Below are positions 45,501 through 57,813 of a stretch of DNA of 64,000 nt, piece by piece. The translations under genes and the position numbers were made by a program. The notes beneath the pieces were generated by a model. The model worked only from the letters and a program-made list of their open reading frames with translations. It was not told where the DNA came from and did not search any database. The first letter of the stretch is position 1. The number at the start of each line of letters is the position of its first letter. This DNA comes from Antennarius striatus (taxonomy: Eukaryota > Chordata > Actinopteri > Lophiiformes > Antennariidae), in assembly GCF_040054535.1 (NCBI RefSeq), contig NC_090779.1:17295001-17359000 (forward strand), given 5' to 3'.

Positions 45501-48500
45501 CCGGCACAGAGCAAGGACCTGATTGTGATCAAACTGCATGGATTATGCTTACAAAGATATTGAAGAGAACTGCTAAACTAAAACAAAAATCCCTGTAGGT
45601 TTTTAGATTTGGTGTGCATGTAAAAAATCTCTTAATATTAGAATTAAATTTTTAAGATGTCAGACTTTTATCATTTGTCAGGGATAGAAAATGCAGAGCA
45701 GGGTGGTTTTTGAAACCATGACAAAGCCTTTTTCTTGCATCCCAGAAAAAAAGCTGCATGAGCAGCAGAGCCTGCATTTATTTAGCAGGTATAAAAATCA
45801 CATTTAAAGTTTACATGCTAATATTAGCTGATTGACAGTAAGAATAATATAGAAATTGGGCTTATGAAATGTATTTGGTTTTGAACAACAAAGCTTAGAC
45901 CCAGTGATAGCACAAATGATTAAAAAGTGCTATCCCATTAAAATCTTCTCATTGTAGCACAAGAGTTAAGAGTCAAAGAACAGCAATGTTGCCATTTACA
46001 GACACATGCCACCATTATGGCTAAAAAAGACCTGCCCTTCTTACAACACAGGGAAATTGTGACACTGAGATGTTGGCACACGTATTTGTCCTCAGTTCGA
46101 CATCATCCTATAATTGTTTGTTTCTACTTACCACTCTCCCTAAGAGTCCTTTGTCAGGTGATCTCTCAGGTTTATTTTAAGATTTCAGATGAGGAATGTT
46201 GAGCAAATATTTAAGAAACGGAATCCTCCTTTAGATTGTTGAGTTCCCTCGCTCTCTGATTTTGCTTTGAGCTGTCACCTTGGTTATATGCAGCTGAAAA
46301 ACGATGTGGTTCCAGTCTTGGGTTAAACTCGCATGGCAATGAAATGCTGATGAATTAACTTAAAATGCTCCCTCTTTCTTGGTCTCTGGTGACTTGTTCA
46401 GTCCTTAAACAGCCATTAAAATGCATATGGGCCTTTTTGGTTGCAGCCACAGGAAGAAGTCTATCCTGTTTGTATAATTATGCCTCTATGATTTTAGGTT
46501 ATGCCTTTGCTTTGATCTTTGGCGAGATGAGAAGATCTCAGTGTTGTTTTTCTGTGGCTGAAGGTTAAACCCTCCATGCTCATTCCATCCGCCTAAATAT
46601 ATATTTTTATGAATTTCCTTTGCTTTAATTTGATGTCAGGTCCAACTCTGATAATTATTGCATAAAATCTGTTCACTCATCCATGCAATACCTTAATTAA
46701 ATTCCCAACCTGTCTCTTTTATAGCTAGTTTGACCAACCAGATATAACTCATTTTGATTTTCTTTATGAGTATAGGATCAGAATGTAGATCTGTCTGTCA
46801 GTTTGTGATCGGCAATGTATGGGACGAAGCAGCTGCCCTTTATATTTCTTGAGATGTCCTGAAATCAATCTGTGTTGATCTGTGCTACATCTATGCTGAT
46901 GTATGGACATGGATTGCTGCATAAAGTATTGCCAATACAGTATAACCTACTCATAAGCACTGCTAATATATCTGTGCACAAGGTAGTGCTTGGATTAGCA
47001 TTACCAAGGTGTTGATCTGTACATAACCCTGTGGGGCTAATAAACTCCAGCATTCTCAATTTCCTCGTGAGCCGGCAAGCATCCAGATAATATTCAGCCT
47101 TCCTCTCCTCTCATCCTCAAGTCCCACTGATGTTCATAGAGATGATAACATTACCTTGACTTCAGTAACTTTACAAGGATCCAATGTTTTTAATGCCCCT
47201 GTATATTAGGCAAGTGTTTGTGTCTTTGCCCAGGTATTTTACAACACCTAGCAAATGGGGCTTGGTGTCCAGTGTCTTATCCAGCACTGTAGACAGAAAG
47301 GTGCTGACCCTGAGACTTTATTAACTTGTAATTCAGTTTAGTTTGATACATCTGTTGATGTTAAATGTGCATTGATATTGTTCTGGAATAGTTTGCTTCA
47401 TTCTAATCACAGGAATGAGATGAACTGTAACTCAGCTATCTTTACCCACGTCAGTTTAATGAAGACCATGTATTTTCTTTACAGTTGAAGGACAGCTCTT
47501 GTATCACTCAACCCGACCCTTCCTGCCAGAGATCAGACTCTGCATTCCCCAAATGAATATGTTTATACGAGGCTCAAGTTGACTCCATGAGTGGGTTATT
47601 TCAGCTGTCACAACTCTGAGCACCATGTGCAAAGTTGAACCAAGGAGTTGGGGGAAGTTTTGTGTGCAAAGTTTTCAGCAAATCCACAATACAGAAAACT
47701 TTAAGATAAATGCCTTAGTTGCAAGTGCTTGAGGGTTTATCCCCCTTGTCGTTGTTGCTAGTTATAGCTACCAGAGCCAGTTGATAACTGTTTTGTCTTT
47801 ATGCCATCTTTTTATAATAGCCTTTATGCTCCAACCTTTGCAAGGCAAACAGTTTCCTTAAATTTGGCTGCTGTCCATGCCTTAATTTCATGAACTGTTT
47901 TCCTAGAGTTGGTTGATGCCATTAAACGATATTTCCAGATTTATTTCTTCTCATTCATTATGCATTTCATTTTATTTAAAACAGATTGATGGAATAAACT
48001 GCACTATTGAATCTCCACTGCTATAGTATTTCCCACATTACCTGTAAATTCTTCAGTCAAGAGGTTGAATTGAATGGAATACAGACAGAGAGGAAGACTG
48101 TCAAACGGCATGCTGACAGTGTGCATCACCAAACAAATATTCATCCATTCTATTAACACTCACAGGGCAGCCACACAATGGTACTGTGTGCTTCTTGAAG
48201 TTTCATTTAAAGGCATTCCCTTAGTATCAATCAATCCTTCTTGTGTGTGCACACAATTAGGTTTGACGTTATTTTTCTTTGTTTGATGGCTGTGTGTGAT
48301 GTGTGCAAATTTACAGGTGTGATGTGTCTGCCAACTGCTGCTTTGCAAATAAGGCCTTATTCTTCTTCCTTTGACCTTGAAAGTAGCTTTGTCTATTTAA
48401 ACCTGTCCCCTTGACAATTTGAATAAGATACTGGAGCCGATAATAAATCTTGAAAATTTTCATGCAATCTATATTTGTGTTTTGTTTTGAAAAATGCATA

Positions 48501-51500
48501 GACTAAATTGAATTTGCTCGTATCTTTGTGTGTTTTGCACACCAATGTGTATGCTTTATTGTGTTTGTATTATCTTTATATTTGTTTGTGCACCAACAGC
48601 AATTTAAATGAATAGATCTAGGTTTTGTTGGTAAGTTTTGTAAAATAACTTTTGAAGAAAGTCCCCTAGAGTCACTTTCTAATGTTTTCTTTTCCAGAAC
48701 AATGAATAAAGTCTGCAGCTTCTACACACCTGAGACTTTACTTGACTGTCCATTAAAAAATGTTTCCCCCAACACTTTTCAAATAATAACTGTTCTTGTA
48801 CCTTTTTTGCCTCTAGTCTCTGGTTCCTCCCCACTGGCCCTGTAGCATGTCTTTGCCTCAGGAATTAGAGGCTCAGTCTTGAATAGTTGGGTTGTTTCTC
48901 TTCAGTCCCACCACCAGTTTTTCTGGCTTAGCCCTATCAAAAGCCCACAAAACCACACATCCTGTGAGGTGCTGTTTTTTGTGGCAATGTGAGGGGGAGG
49001 GGGGGTAGAGTGAGGAGTGGTCAGTAAAAGGAGGGAAAAAACACCAGCAAAGGTTGATGTTTTCCTTTGCTGTTCAATGGATACAGTACAAATTGTGAAG
49101 GACTCGTTGATGTTTCCTGTGTAGGTTTCTGCTCTAAATTAAGGGTATTTTTGAACCTCTCTGATTTTAGCTGAAATGCACTCTTTTTAAGGTGTACACA
49201 TTAGTGTTACTTTTGTTGCTTTTTCATCTCTAGAACGCAGTGGCTGGGTATTCACTGTCTTGAACTTGAACTCAAACATTAAACCAATTAAAATAGGATG
49301 TCAGTGGAGAGCTCTTACTCCATTTGCACGGAAGTTTGATTTCTCAGCTTGTTCTACCGCCACAAAAAATACTTGATGATGCGAATTGCTTTGACATTTG
49401 TCACTTACATCCATTGTGCCCCTATGTTGAATCCCTATTAATTTGTGACCTCTAGACACAGCCAGATTGACGTTTTTGCTTTGGGTTGGATTATCACTGC
49501 TTTTGGCACAAACCAAAGTCACGCTTTGCCTGCTGATTTTAAATGGTTAATTACTTTAATTAAAAACCTCTGGTGACATCCCCATCAGACTTGAGTCTAT
49601 TAAATTTGTTTTCCTTAATTCAACAATCAAATATTTGGTCTATAAAACATCACAAAACATTTAGAAGAAAGGAAAATAATTCAGGTCATGGCATCATCAA
49701 GTCTTTTTTTCATCCAATCATGCTGTCAGGTTTTGAAGAAACCTTTTTTTCAATTCCAGGATTTGAGAAGAAAGTGTTTTTTCACATTTAAAATAAATGT
49801 ACTTCAAGTCACTTCGAATATATCTTAGTTTAGAAGTTACTCAGACAAGTTATTCGTCAAGCAACTAATTTTTTTCAGTACAGTGTGGTAGGTATAGTAG
49901 TATATTAGTATAGACTCATCACACCTTTGGTCATGACACCTCAGCTATAAGCCCAGCGGTGCCACAGTGGTCCCAACCTCGGGAATGCGTCTTCAGCCTA
50001 ACCTGACAGTTAAGCTGCTCCCCCCAGGCTGTGGAACCTTGTGTCCATGCTCAGCTCAGGTGTCTTCACGCTGCTTTGGGCAGACTGAAGAACTGATGAG
50101 TGCATATAAGCAGTTAAATAAACAGATTGGAATATAACAAGAAATATCACACAGTCCGGGACATACCACTAATGACAATAATCCTACATAGTGTTGATTA
50201 AAAAATGAAATATGGATTGATTTGTCATTGCAGGAAAGATACTGAGAAAGGATACAGCCTGTCTCTCTTCCATGTGACTCTTCAACTTGTTCAACTGACA
50301 TTCTTTCCCTTTATTGAGAGTGTCACATCAAGGGATCACTTGAATTCCAATCATCAGATATTCAAACACATTAGGCTTATTAGGTTACTAGTTATTTGTT
50401 GAGTTATATTTGTCGCTAATCTTCCCTTGCACAAAATAAGTCTTTGCTCACTCAGCTTTTTCAGGGCAAAGTAAAGCCACACTTTGCTGTGGCCCTTGAT
50501 GTTTTCTATGAGGTGGAAGCTATGAAGCTGCCAGCTGACACCACGAAAACTTAACACTCATTCAGAAAGCCATAACAAGAACTGAAATTACAATTTCTTG
50601 TGCTGTCTTCAAGCCTACACTTTAATGTAGTCAACCCTCATACCTGTTATGGTTTTGTGTGTATGTATGTGTTTGTGTTCAAAGTGCATGCATATTTGCA
50701 GGTGAGAAGCCACATTGTGAGGCTGTAATTTATAAACTCTTTCCTTTCTCAACATTCTCTCAAAATCCACCCCCACCCTACAAGCACTGCAGACCACATA
50801 ACTGCTTTACCATTCTTTAGGTTTATCGTTCATAGTTTGTATTATTCAATTCTCTCCCATTGTGCTTCATTTGCCTTTTATTTACTGTGGGGAAGAGTAA
50901 ATACTCCTGTTGATGAAAGCCTGTGTGCCTCCATTCCAGATGTTTTTTGGTTGACACCAATTCTAAAGGCATTTATGTCTGCATCTGTCTGACCGCAGAA
51001 TCTTCATTATAGTATTATTACTCCACAAACATCCCAACTGTAAGAACTATAGGCCTGCCCAGCCAAGTCTTTTGCCCGAGGTTAGCTTTGTTGGGAATGA
51101 AAAGATGACTGGCTGCCTCTCACTGCCTCGACATATGAGCTTTAGCTCCTTTATCTCCCCCATCACTAATATTCCCAAACAAAGGGACAAAGACAGGCCA
51201 GATGCAAGGGGAAGGTGTTGTTTTTCATTGGGATAAAACAGAAAAAAAAATCAGCGCATCTGATGTTCAGACACTATACATAGTGTGATTCTCTGAAATA
51301 CATAGTAGAGACAGGTCTTTATCAGAACAAGCTGAGGACCTTTGTCTGGACTGGTTCTCAGGATAAAGATTAACTAAGTTTTTTTCCCTTTATTTCACAC
51401 ACATGCATCCCCACCTGGACCCTTAAGGGCAGAGCAGCTGGGTCTGTTTTAGAGATGCGTGAGAAAAGTGGATAAGTGGTCTGGCCAAGAGATTGAACAT

Positions 51501-54500
51501 ATTTTTCACAGATCTTCTTTTCTCTGATATTGAGCCGCGAAGATGTAACCACTTCCTGTTGTAAGCATAGTTTTTCAGACATTCTCTCGCAGCATGAAGC
51601 GTGAAAGTGAAGCAATGTCAATATTTTTGAGCTTTCTTCTGATTGGAACACTCCCCTCAAAGTTTATTTTGAAGTATCAAATTTTTGCTCCCAGCAGATC
51701 CGAAAATTCATTGCAATGTTGCAGCTTACTTTTTAGCCAAGGTCCATAGCTTTAATCTGTTTAATACTTGGCAAGTAGGATTCCATTGAAAACTGAAAGT
51801 TACAGCAAAATATCAACAGATTGTCTGTAAAAAAACTTTGGAAACCATGTGCTTGTGCACAGAATATTTTTTGTTAAGTTGAGCTTTAGTGATTTTTCAT
51901 ACAAACTTTTAGTCTAAAATGGAAGAAGGTTGGAGTCACAATTTTTTGACATTATTTTTTAAAGTTAATATTTAATTGTTTATTGTTAAGTGTTCTGTTG
52001 ATCCCCCAGAGGTGGATTGGGGGACTGAGCAGTGGACTGAGCAGTAGCTCAGTCCACGAGGTCTTAGGCTGGGAACTGGAGGGTGTTTGGTTCAAGGCAC
52101 ATGTGGACCAAAAACTTTGGTGTGTGAACTGGCAGTGGATAGGTGCCAGTTCACCTCCTGAGCACTGCCAAGTTGCCCATGAGCAAGGCACTGTCCTCGT
52201 ACAAGTTTCTCATTGGGGGAAACCACGAAGGGGCTGCTTTGTTGTTGACACTTTGTGCTGTCAACAACCCCGATCTAGTGTCCTGTCATTGATCCACAGA
52301 CACCTTAATAGTTAATAAATCACACAGTACATTACCTTTCACTTAATTCTGGGGGCCAAGGGGGCCATATACAGTATATTTGTGTTGTGGAGAAATTCAG
52401 TGTTGGGAATGTAGTTAACACCTGCATTAAAAGCTGTGACGTAGATTATACTTAAGGAGTACTGTAATAGAAGATTCGGTGGACATTCTGTTCTATCAGG
52501 ACTCCAGTTTAATTATGCAATTTGTTGGTACACCTGTGAATCAAAATCAACCACTTTTTTCCCCGTTGGACAAGGAGATTGCAAGCTTTATAGAGCCATC
52601 CTGGAAGTATGCAGGTGATGCACTCATTATAGTATAAATCCTAAAACATGCGTCAATTCATCAACATGTTGATCCAAACATACTCATCCAGCTACAAAAA
52701 TCACAGCTGGTCTGTCTGATGAAACAAACACACATAATACTGGTGGCCAGATCAAATAGAATGTATAGATATTAACCAGCAGCTGAATAATCAGCCCTGT
52801 GTCTAAAGTGTGCTTTCTTTTCCCAAATTCAGCTCCTCTCTCTCTTTCTTATTCTGTTTGGATCAAACCCATGGCTCTCAGAGGCCACTGTAATGTCAGA
52901 GGTGATTGATCACCTTTCGGCTTGCTGCTAACCTTGTGTATGGGGAGGTTTCCAAAGCAACATTGGTTTTATGGTGCATATGTCATTTAACAGAGCTGAA
53001 CGTAATTTGAATGAATGAAGAATACTTTATTTGAATTACTATTTACACTAATTTGTGGAGGAACTGAGCCCCATAGCTTGTTGGATAATAAATTAAAGCC
53101 TTGTGAATGATGGATACTGGAGGAATCTTAAACCTAAATATTAAACAAATCGAGCCATTGGAAAAATCTTTTCTCATGCTAGAAGTGGTCAATTATGTTA
53201 TGATTACATTTTTTGTTACCTAAAAGTTAGCCAAATATGCAGTGAGATTGTGTACTGTATACTGTATGGTGCATTTCTGGGGAGTCTTTAAAATACAGTA
53301 TATCCAATATATCAAATTAACAGATCACTGAATTTTATAGATCAGTTGTGTGATTTTATTTTTAAAATCGAGTATTCTGTTTTGAAAACATGAACAACAT
53401 TGTTGTTGTTAGTTTGCCTGTTGCAATCCCATGATACCTGGATTGAGTTTTCAACCAAATGTCCAAAATTTTGATTTGTGTGTGGATGTGTCCATATGAA
53501 TGAGCATTCAGGCGCACTACAGGAAGTCACAGTTTGGACGAGTTAACACCACGATTTACTTGTTTCTCCGAAGCTGAATGGATTTGGCAGCAGTGACCAA
53601 CAAAACTGCCGGCACAGATTTGGTGTAATGCATATCTCTTGTAAGTCACTTCATGGAAGTAGCTCCGGCCATAAAGTATCCCAAAAGACATATCCCAAAA
53701 GACATTGATGCATCTCATGATGTTTGAAAAAGGGAAAAAATAACATGCCAGATTCTTTTTCACTGTTTTAACAGTCATTCTCTGGCCCACAGTAGTCTAC
53801 AGTACTTTCACTGGAAATCTGTGTGGTTTTGGAAGCCGCTAACATGTCAGTCAAATGTTGTAACAAAGCCCGCATTTCCACTTCTGTAATATTTTGAGAT
53901 AAAATGCTTTAGTATAGCTTGGCAGCATATTGTGTGTAGCTTGGCTGCACTTAAAATGATTGGAGAGAATCTGTTCAGCCTTGTTTATATTACTTTAGAC
54001 GTATTTGATGATTCTTTAAGTCCTCACTGTGTCCCTGAAAACCCAAAATTGGGATTTTGAACAATAGATGTGAGGCAAGTTGATAAAAGACTTGAATCTC
54101 ACTACATTAATTGCAGCAGTGATGCGTCTTTACATAACATTTTACAAAAATCTTACATCTCCCAACAGCCCTGCTCAGATGGAAAGTACTGGAGTGCTTG
54201 GTTCCAACAATGGCTGATGTACAAGCCTATTATAGACTTCTTACTGGTCCCAATAACACGATGAAGTCACTACATACTGGAAGTCCTGTTTCACAAGGAC
54301 AGTGTGTGATGTCAGTAGCCTGAGTCATGTGTGTCACAAGTGAGTTTTTGTCACCGCTCATGAACCGGTGGCTTCAGTGATTTGAGATGTCAAATGTGGA
54401 AACATCTCCCATCTATAGAGGAAGGGAGCGTTTTTGAGTCAACTTCATATATACCCAGTAAGCCTAGCCCTGCCAGGTTGGTGTTAAAATGATTACAGCT

Positions 54501-57500
54501 TACTGAACCCCCCATTATCTGTGGGGTTTCCACTCAGTGGTGTGTTTGAGTGAATTTTTTTCATATCATGTTTTTAATAGTTTGTTTAAAATTGTAGAAA
54601 TGACCATTTGACTATAGAAAGGAATGGGAATTTAACAGATGGAAGCAGTTCTCTGCAGACATTGTTCTTGAACCTACTGGTATATTGTAGGAAATGTTTA
54701 GGGCCAAAATGTTGTTAGTCCTGCTGTTTGAGATGGACATGGGGCCGGCTTGATGGCACTGACATTGTTGACAGGACAATTCCTCCTTCATGGAGGGTTC
54801 TGTTGGGTTTCTCCATTAAAGCGCTTTGAAAAGCTAGTGCTTTGATTTACCTATGCACTAGCTTAGATCGATGAGCTAAGCTAGTGCATAGCTTTGACCT
54901 ATCCTGAAAGGTCAAAACTATGCACTTGTCAGGTACTACTTTCAGGGTACCCAGACCTACCCTTCGCAGGATGTTGCAGTTTCTGACTGTCTTGTTATTG
55001 TTGCATTCGACGGTATTCATCACAACCCATATCATTCACAAAGGTTTTAGACAAATTAATCAGTCCCACACCCTATGTCTGATTTAGGTGGTGGGGCAGG
55101 GCAGCCTTCTGTACCTCTCCTCTCAGGCCCCAGCTGCTGTTTCAGGTGGCACTGAGGAATTACTCTCCGAGTGCGAACACAGTCCTGGGAATGATGTGGT
55201 CTGACATGTCCCAGATAATTTAGCTGTTGGTGGAGACTGTAATCAACTAGGACAAACTGCAGGAACTTGGTCCTTTATAATAACGAGAGAGGAATATGTT
55301 GCTGCACTCAGCAAAAATAACAGATGCTTTTTAGACATATTGATTCATAACAAAGTTACTTATGAGCACATTGGGGCGGGCAGAGCGTATTGTAGAGAGA
55401 ATGCTGTTGGGTTCAGGAGAGGAAGAAAACCTCTGTGGCTCTCTGACAGCAGCTGATTTGTTTTTGAAGCCTGGTTTCTCTCTCTGTAGGTCAACAATGT
55501 GGGTCAGTACCCATCCTGCTTACAAGGCAGTTTCTTTGACAATAGAACCAGCCTATCTGGCAAATCAGAAGCGAGTCTGAATTGCAACTTTGGACATATT
55601 TGGCATGAATGGTCTTAATGGGAAGTATGTGATGTGGCCTCCAAAGGAGCACTTGGATAAAATCCAGTCCAGAAACAAAAGGGCTTTAGTTTAGGCTGAT
55701 CCCCACAAAGATAGAACAGTGCTCCCTCATTGTTTGTATCGCCATCATGTCCATTCAGGGCCTCACTGATGATATGTCTCACTCAGCAGGAATTGTTGGT
55801 AACAATTTTATTGGCCTGATTTTAATCAGCAAGAAACTGTATATTCGTGTCAAACTGCACCTGAATATGATTACATATAATGTGGTTAAAATCCTGTGGT
55901 GCTTCAGTGGATGGTTTGCTTGGAAACTTGTTAGGTTTAGAGGGAGAAGTAGTGACATTCAGTTGATGTCACTGTGGAACATTACACAGTTATTTCTGTG
56001 TCTCAGCTACCCTCAGTTCAACTCCATAGTTTGAAAAGGATCATGAGGTCAAAAACAGATACACTTTTCTTCCCACACCTAAATCCCCCAGCAGAGGCTT
56101 CCACACATGGTTACTATGCAGATGCCCTCAGAATGGCAGGAATGTACCGTATATTAACAGAAGAATGTGGACTTTTAGATGGGTCCAAAAATCTTTAGTA
56201 AAAAAATGCATTCAGAAAACTTTGAGTGGTTGTGATTGGATTTGTAGGAGTCCCACAAAATTTCTAGGATCACTAAAAAACATTCAGACAGCCAACGTTG
56301 CCTGAAGGGGATTCAGATGAAGCAAAATCCTTTGATTTAAAGAAGCCTTTTGGCTGTCTTGATGCTAAAGTCAGTGACTTATAATATTAATGTGTCCACA
56401 GAGGCTTTTTTTTAGGATTCTTATCTACTCATAAAATAAAACATAAAAATGGCAGGGATGCAGTCATTAGTATTTGTCCTTTGGAGCACATCTCACAAAC
56501 TATACATACTAGGTTTGACAAACTTTTCAGATATATTACAACAATATGTAGTTATGATGTTTTGCTGATGTCAATTTCACTACTATTTTTATTCTGTGTG
56601 GTTTCCATGGAAACAGTTGGTTTTAGGTCTCACTGAATGGCATTTTGTCTGGATTGTATTTGATAAATTATTCTAGCTGTGACAAACTTAAGCTGTGTTC
56701 TTAGGCACATGGGATCCATGTCTGATTTCCTGGGCTGACTGTTCACACTTTTTTTAGCAAGTGTCCAAATGCGTTCGGGTTCTGTTCAGATTGGGTCACA
56801 TTACTGACTGATCTGACAGGTTGCCGTGACAATGGCGTCGGGGCAGAGGTGTCGTTCAGCACGTGTCTTAGGTCATGTAATTGCGACGGCGGCAACAACA
56901 ACAATGATGACGAACATGAAGTTTTGTTACCTTAGTGTATTGGCGGTATCACTGTCTGATAGAGCTGGAGAAAATTTCGCAGACACCAGACACTGTCAAC
57001 TTCTTCTTCCACTTTTTACCACTCTGTAATGTAAGACACTCTTCCTTCTGGCGCCTTGCTCTCGCGTCACGGATATGACACCACAATCCGAAAGCTGATT
57101 AAGTTGACTCTGAAGGTTATTGATTTTCATATCATCTATCTTTACCGATTTATTTAATTTATGTACTGTATATATAAAACAATGACAGCTTGTTACAGTG
57201 GCATCACCATTTAACGTTTGAGTTTTGAGTTTTGGGTGCAGTCATGATTTAAGTTGTATAAAACCATTCAGTACACTCCTTTGGGTCGCTGATATCTTTG
57301 TTGTAATCCCTACATCCTCAGGAGATGGGAGTAATGCAGGCCTTACCTGTTATTCAAAAGGGCATGGTGTAAATTGATACAGTGGACATTTAAAACCAAC
57401 CATTATCCCAGTGTTCAATGAAGGTTTAAAGTATCTGCTGTAAAACTCAAAATCTTAAGTCCATGGCTTTGTTGTGGAGATCCCATTGGCCCTGTTAAAG

Positions 57501-57743
57501 ATGTTCAATATTCAATGGTGTGTAGTAACTGATGTTAAAGTATTACTGAATTGCCTCTTTTCTGTCTTGTCTGTCTATTTAAATGGTTTAATTTCCAAGT
57601 GTGTGCCAGAAGGAAGACGTTGCTGCTCGGAAATGGAAAAATTAGTCTGCTGTTCCTGGTAGATCTGATATGAATTGTTAATTCATCAAGATTCAGTTCT
57701 CACAATTAGCTTTTGATAATTTAATTACTGCATTAAGGACAGG

Positions 57744-57813
<70 letters not shown>

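Noticed and set aside
52045-52110. Functional tRNA gene
   Set aside because: Box A and B are recognisable, but the cloverleaf does not close and the sequence continues into a SINE body.
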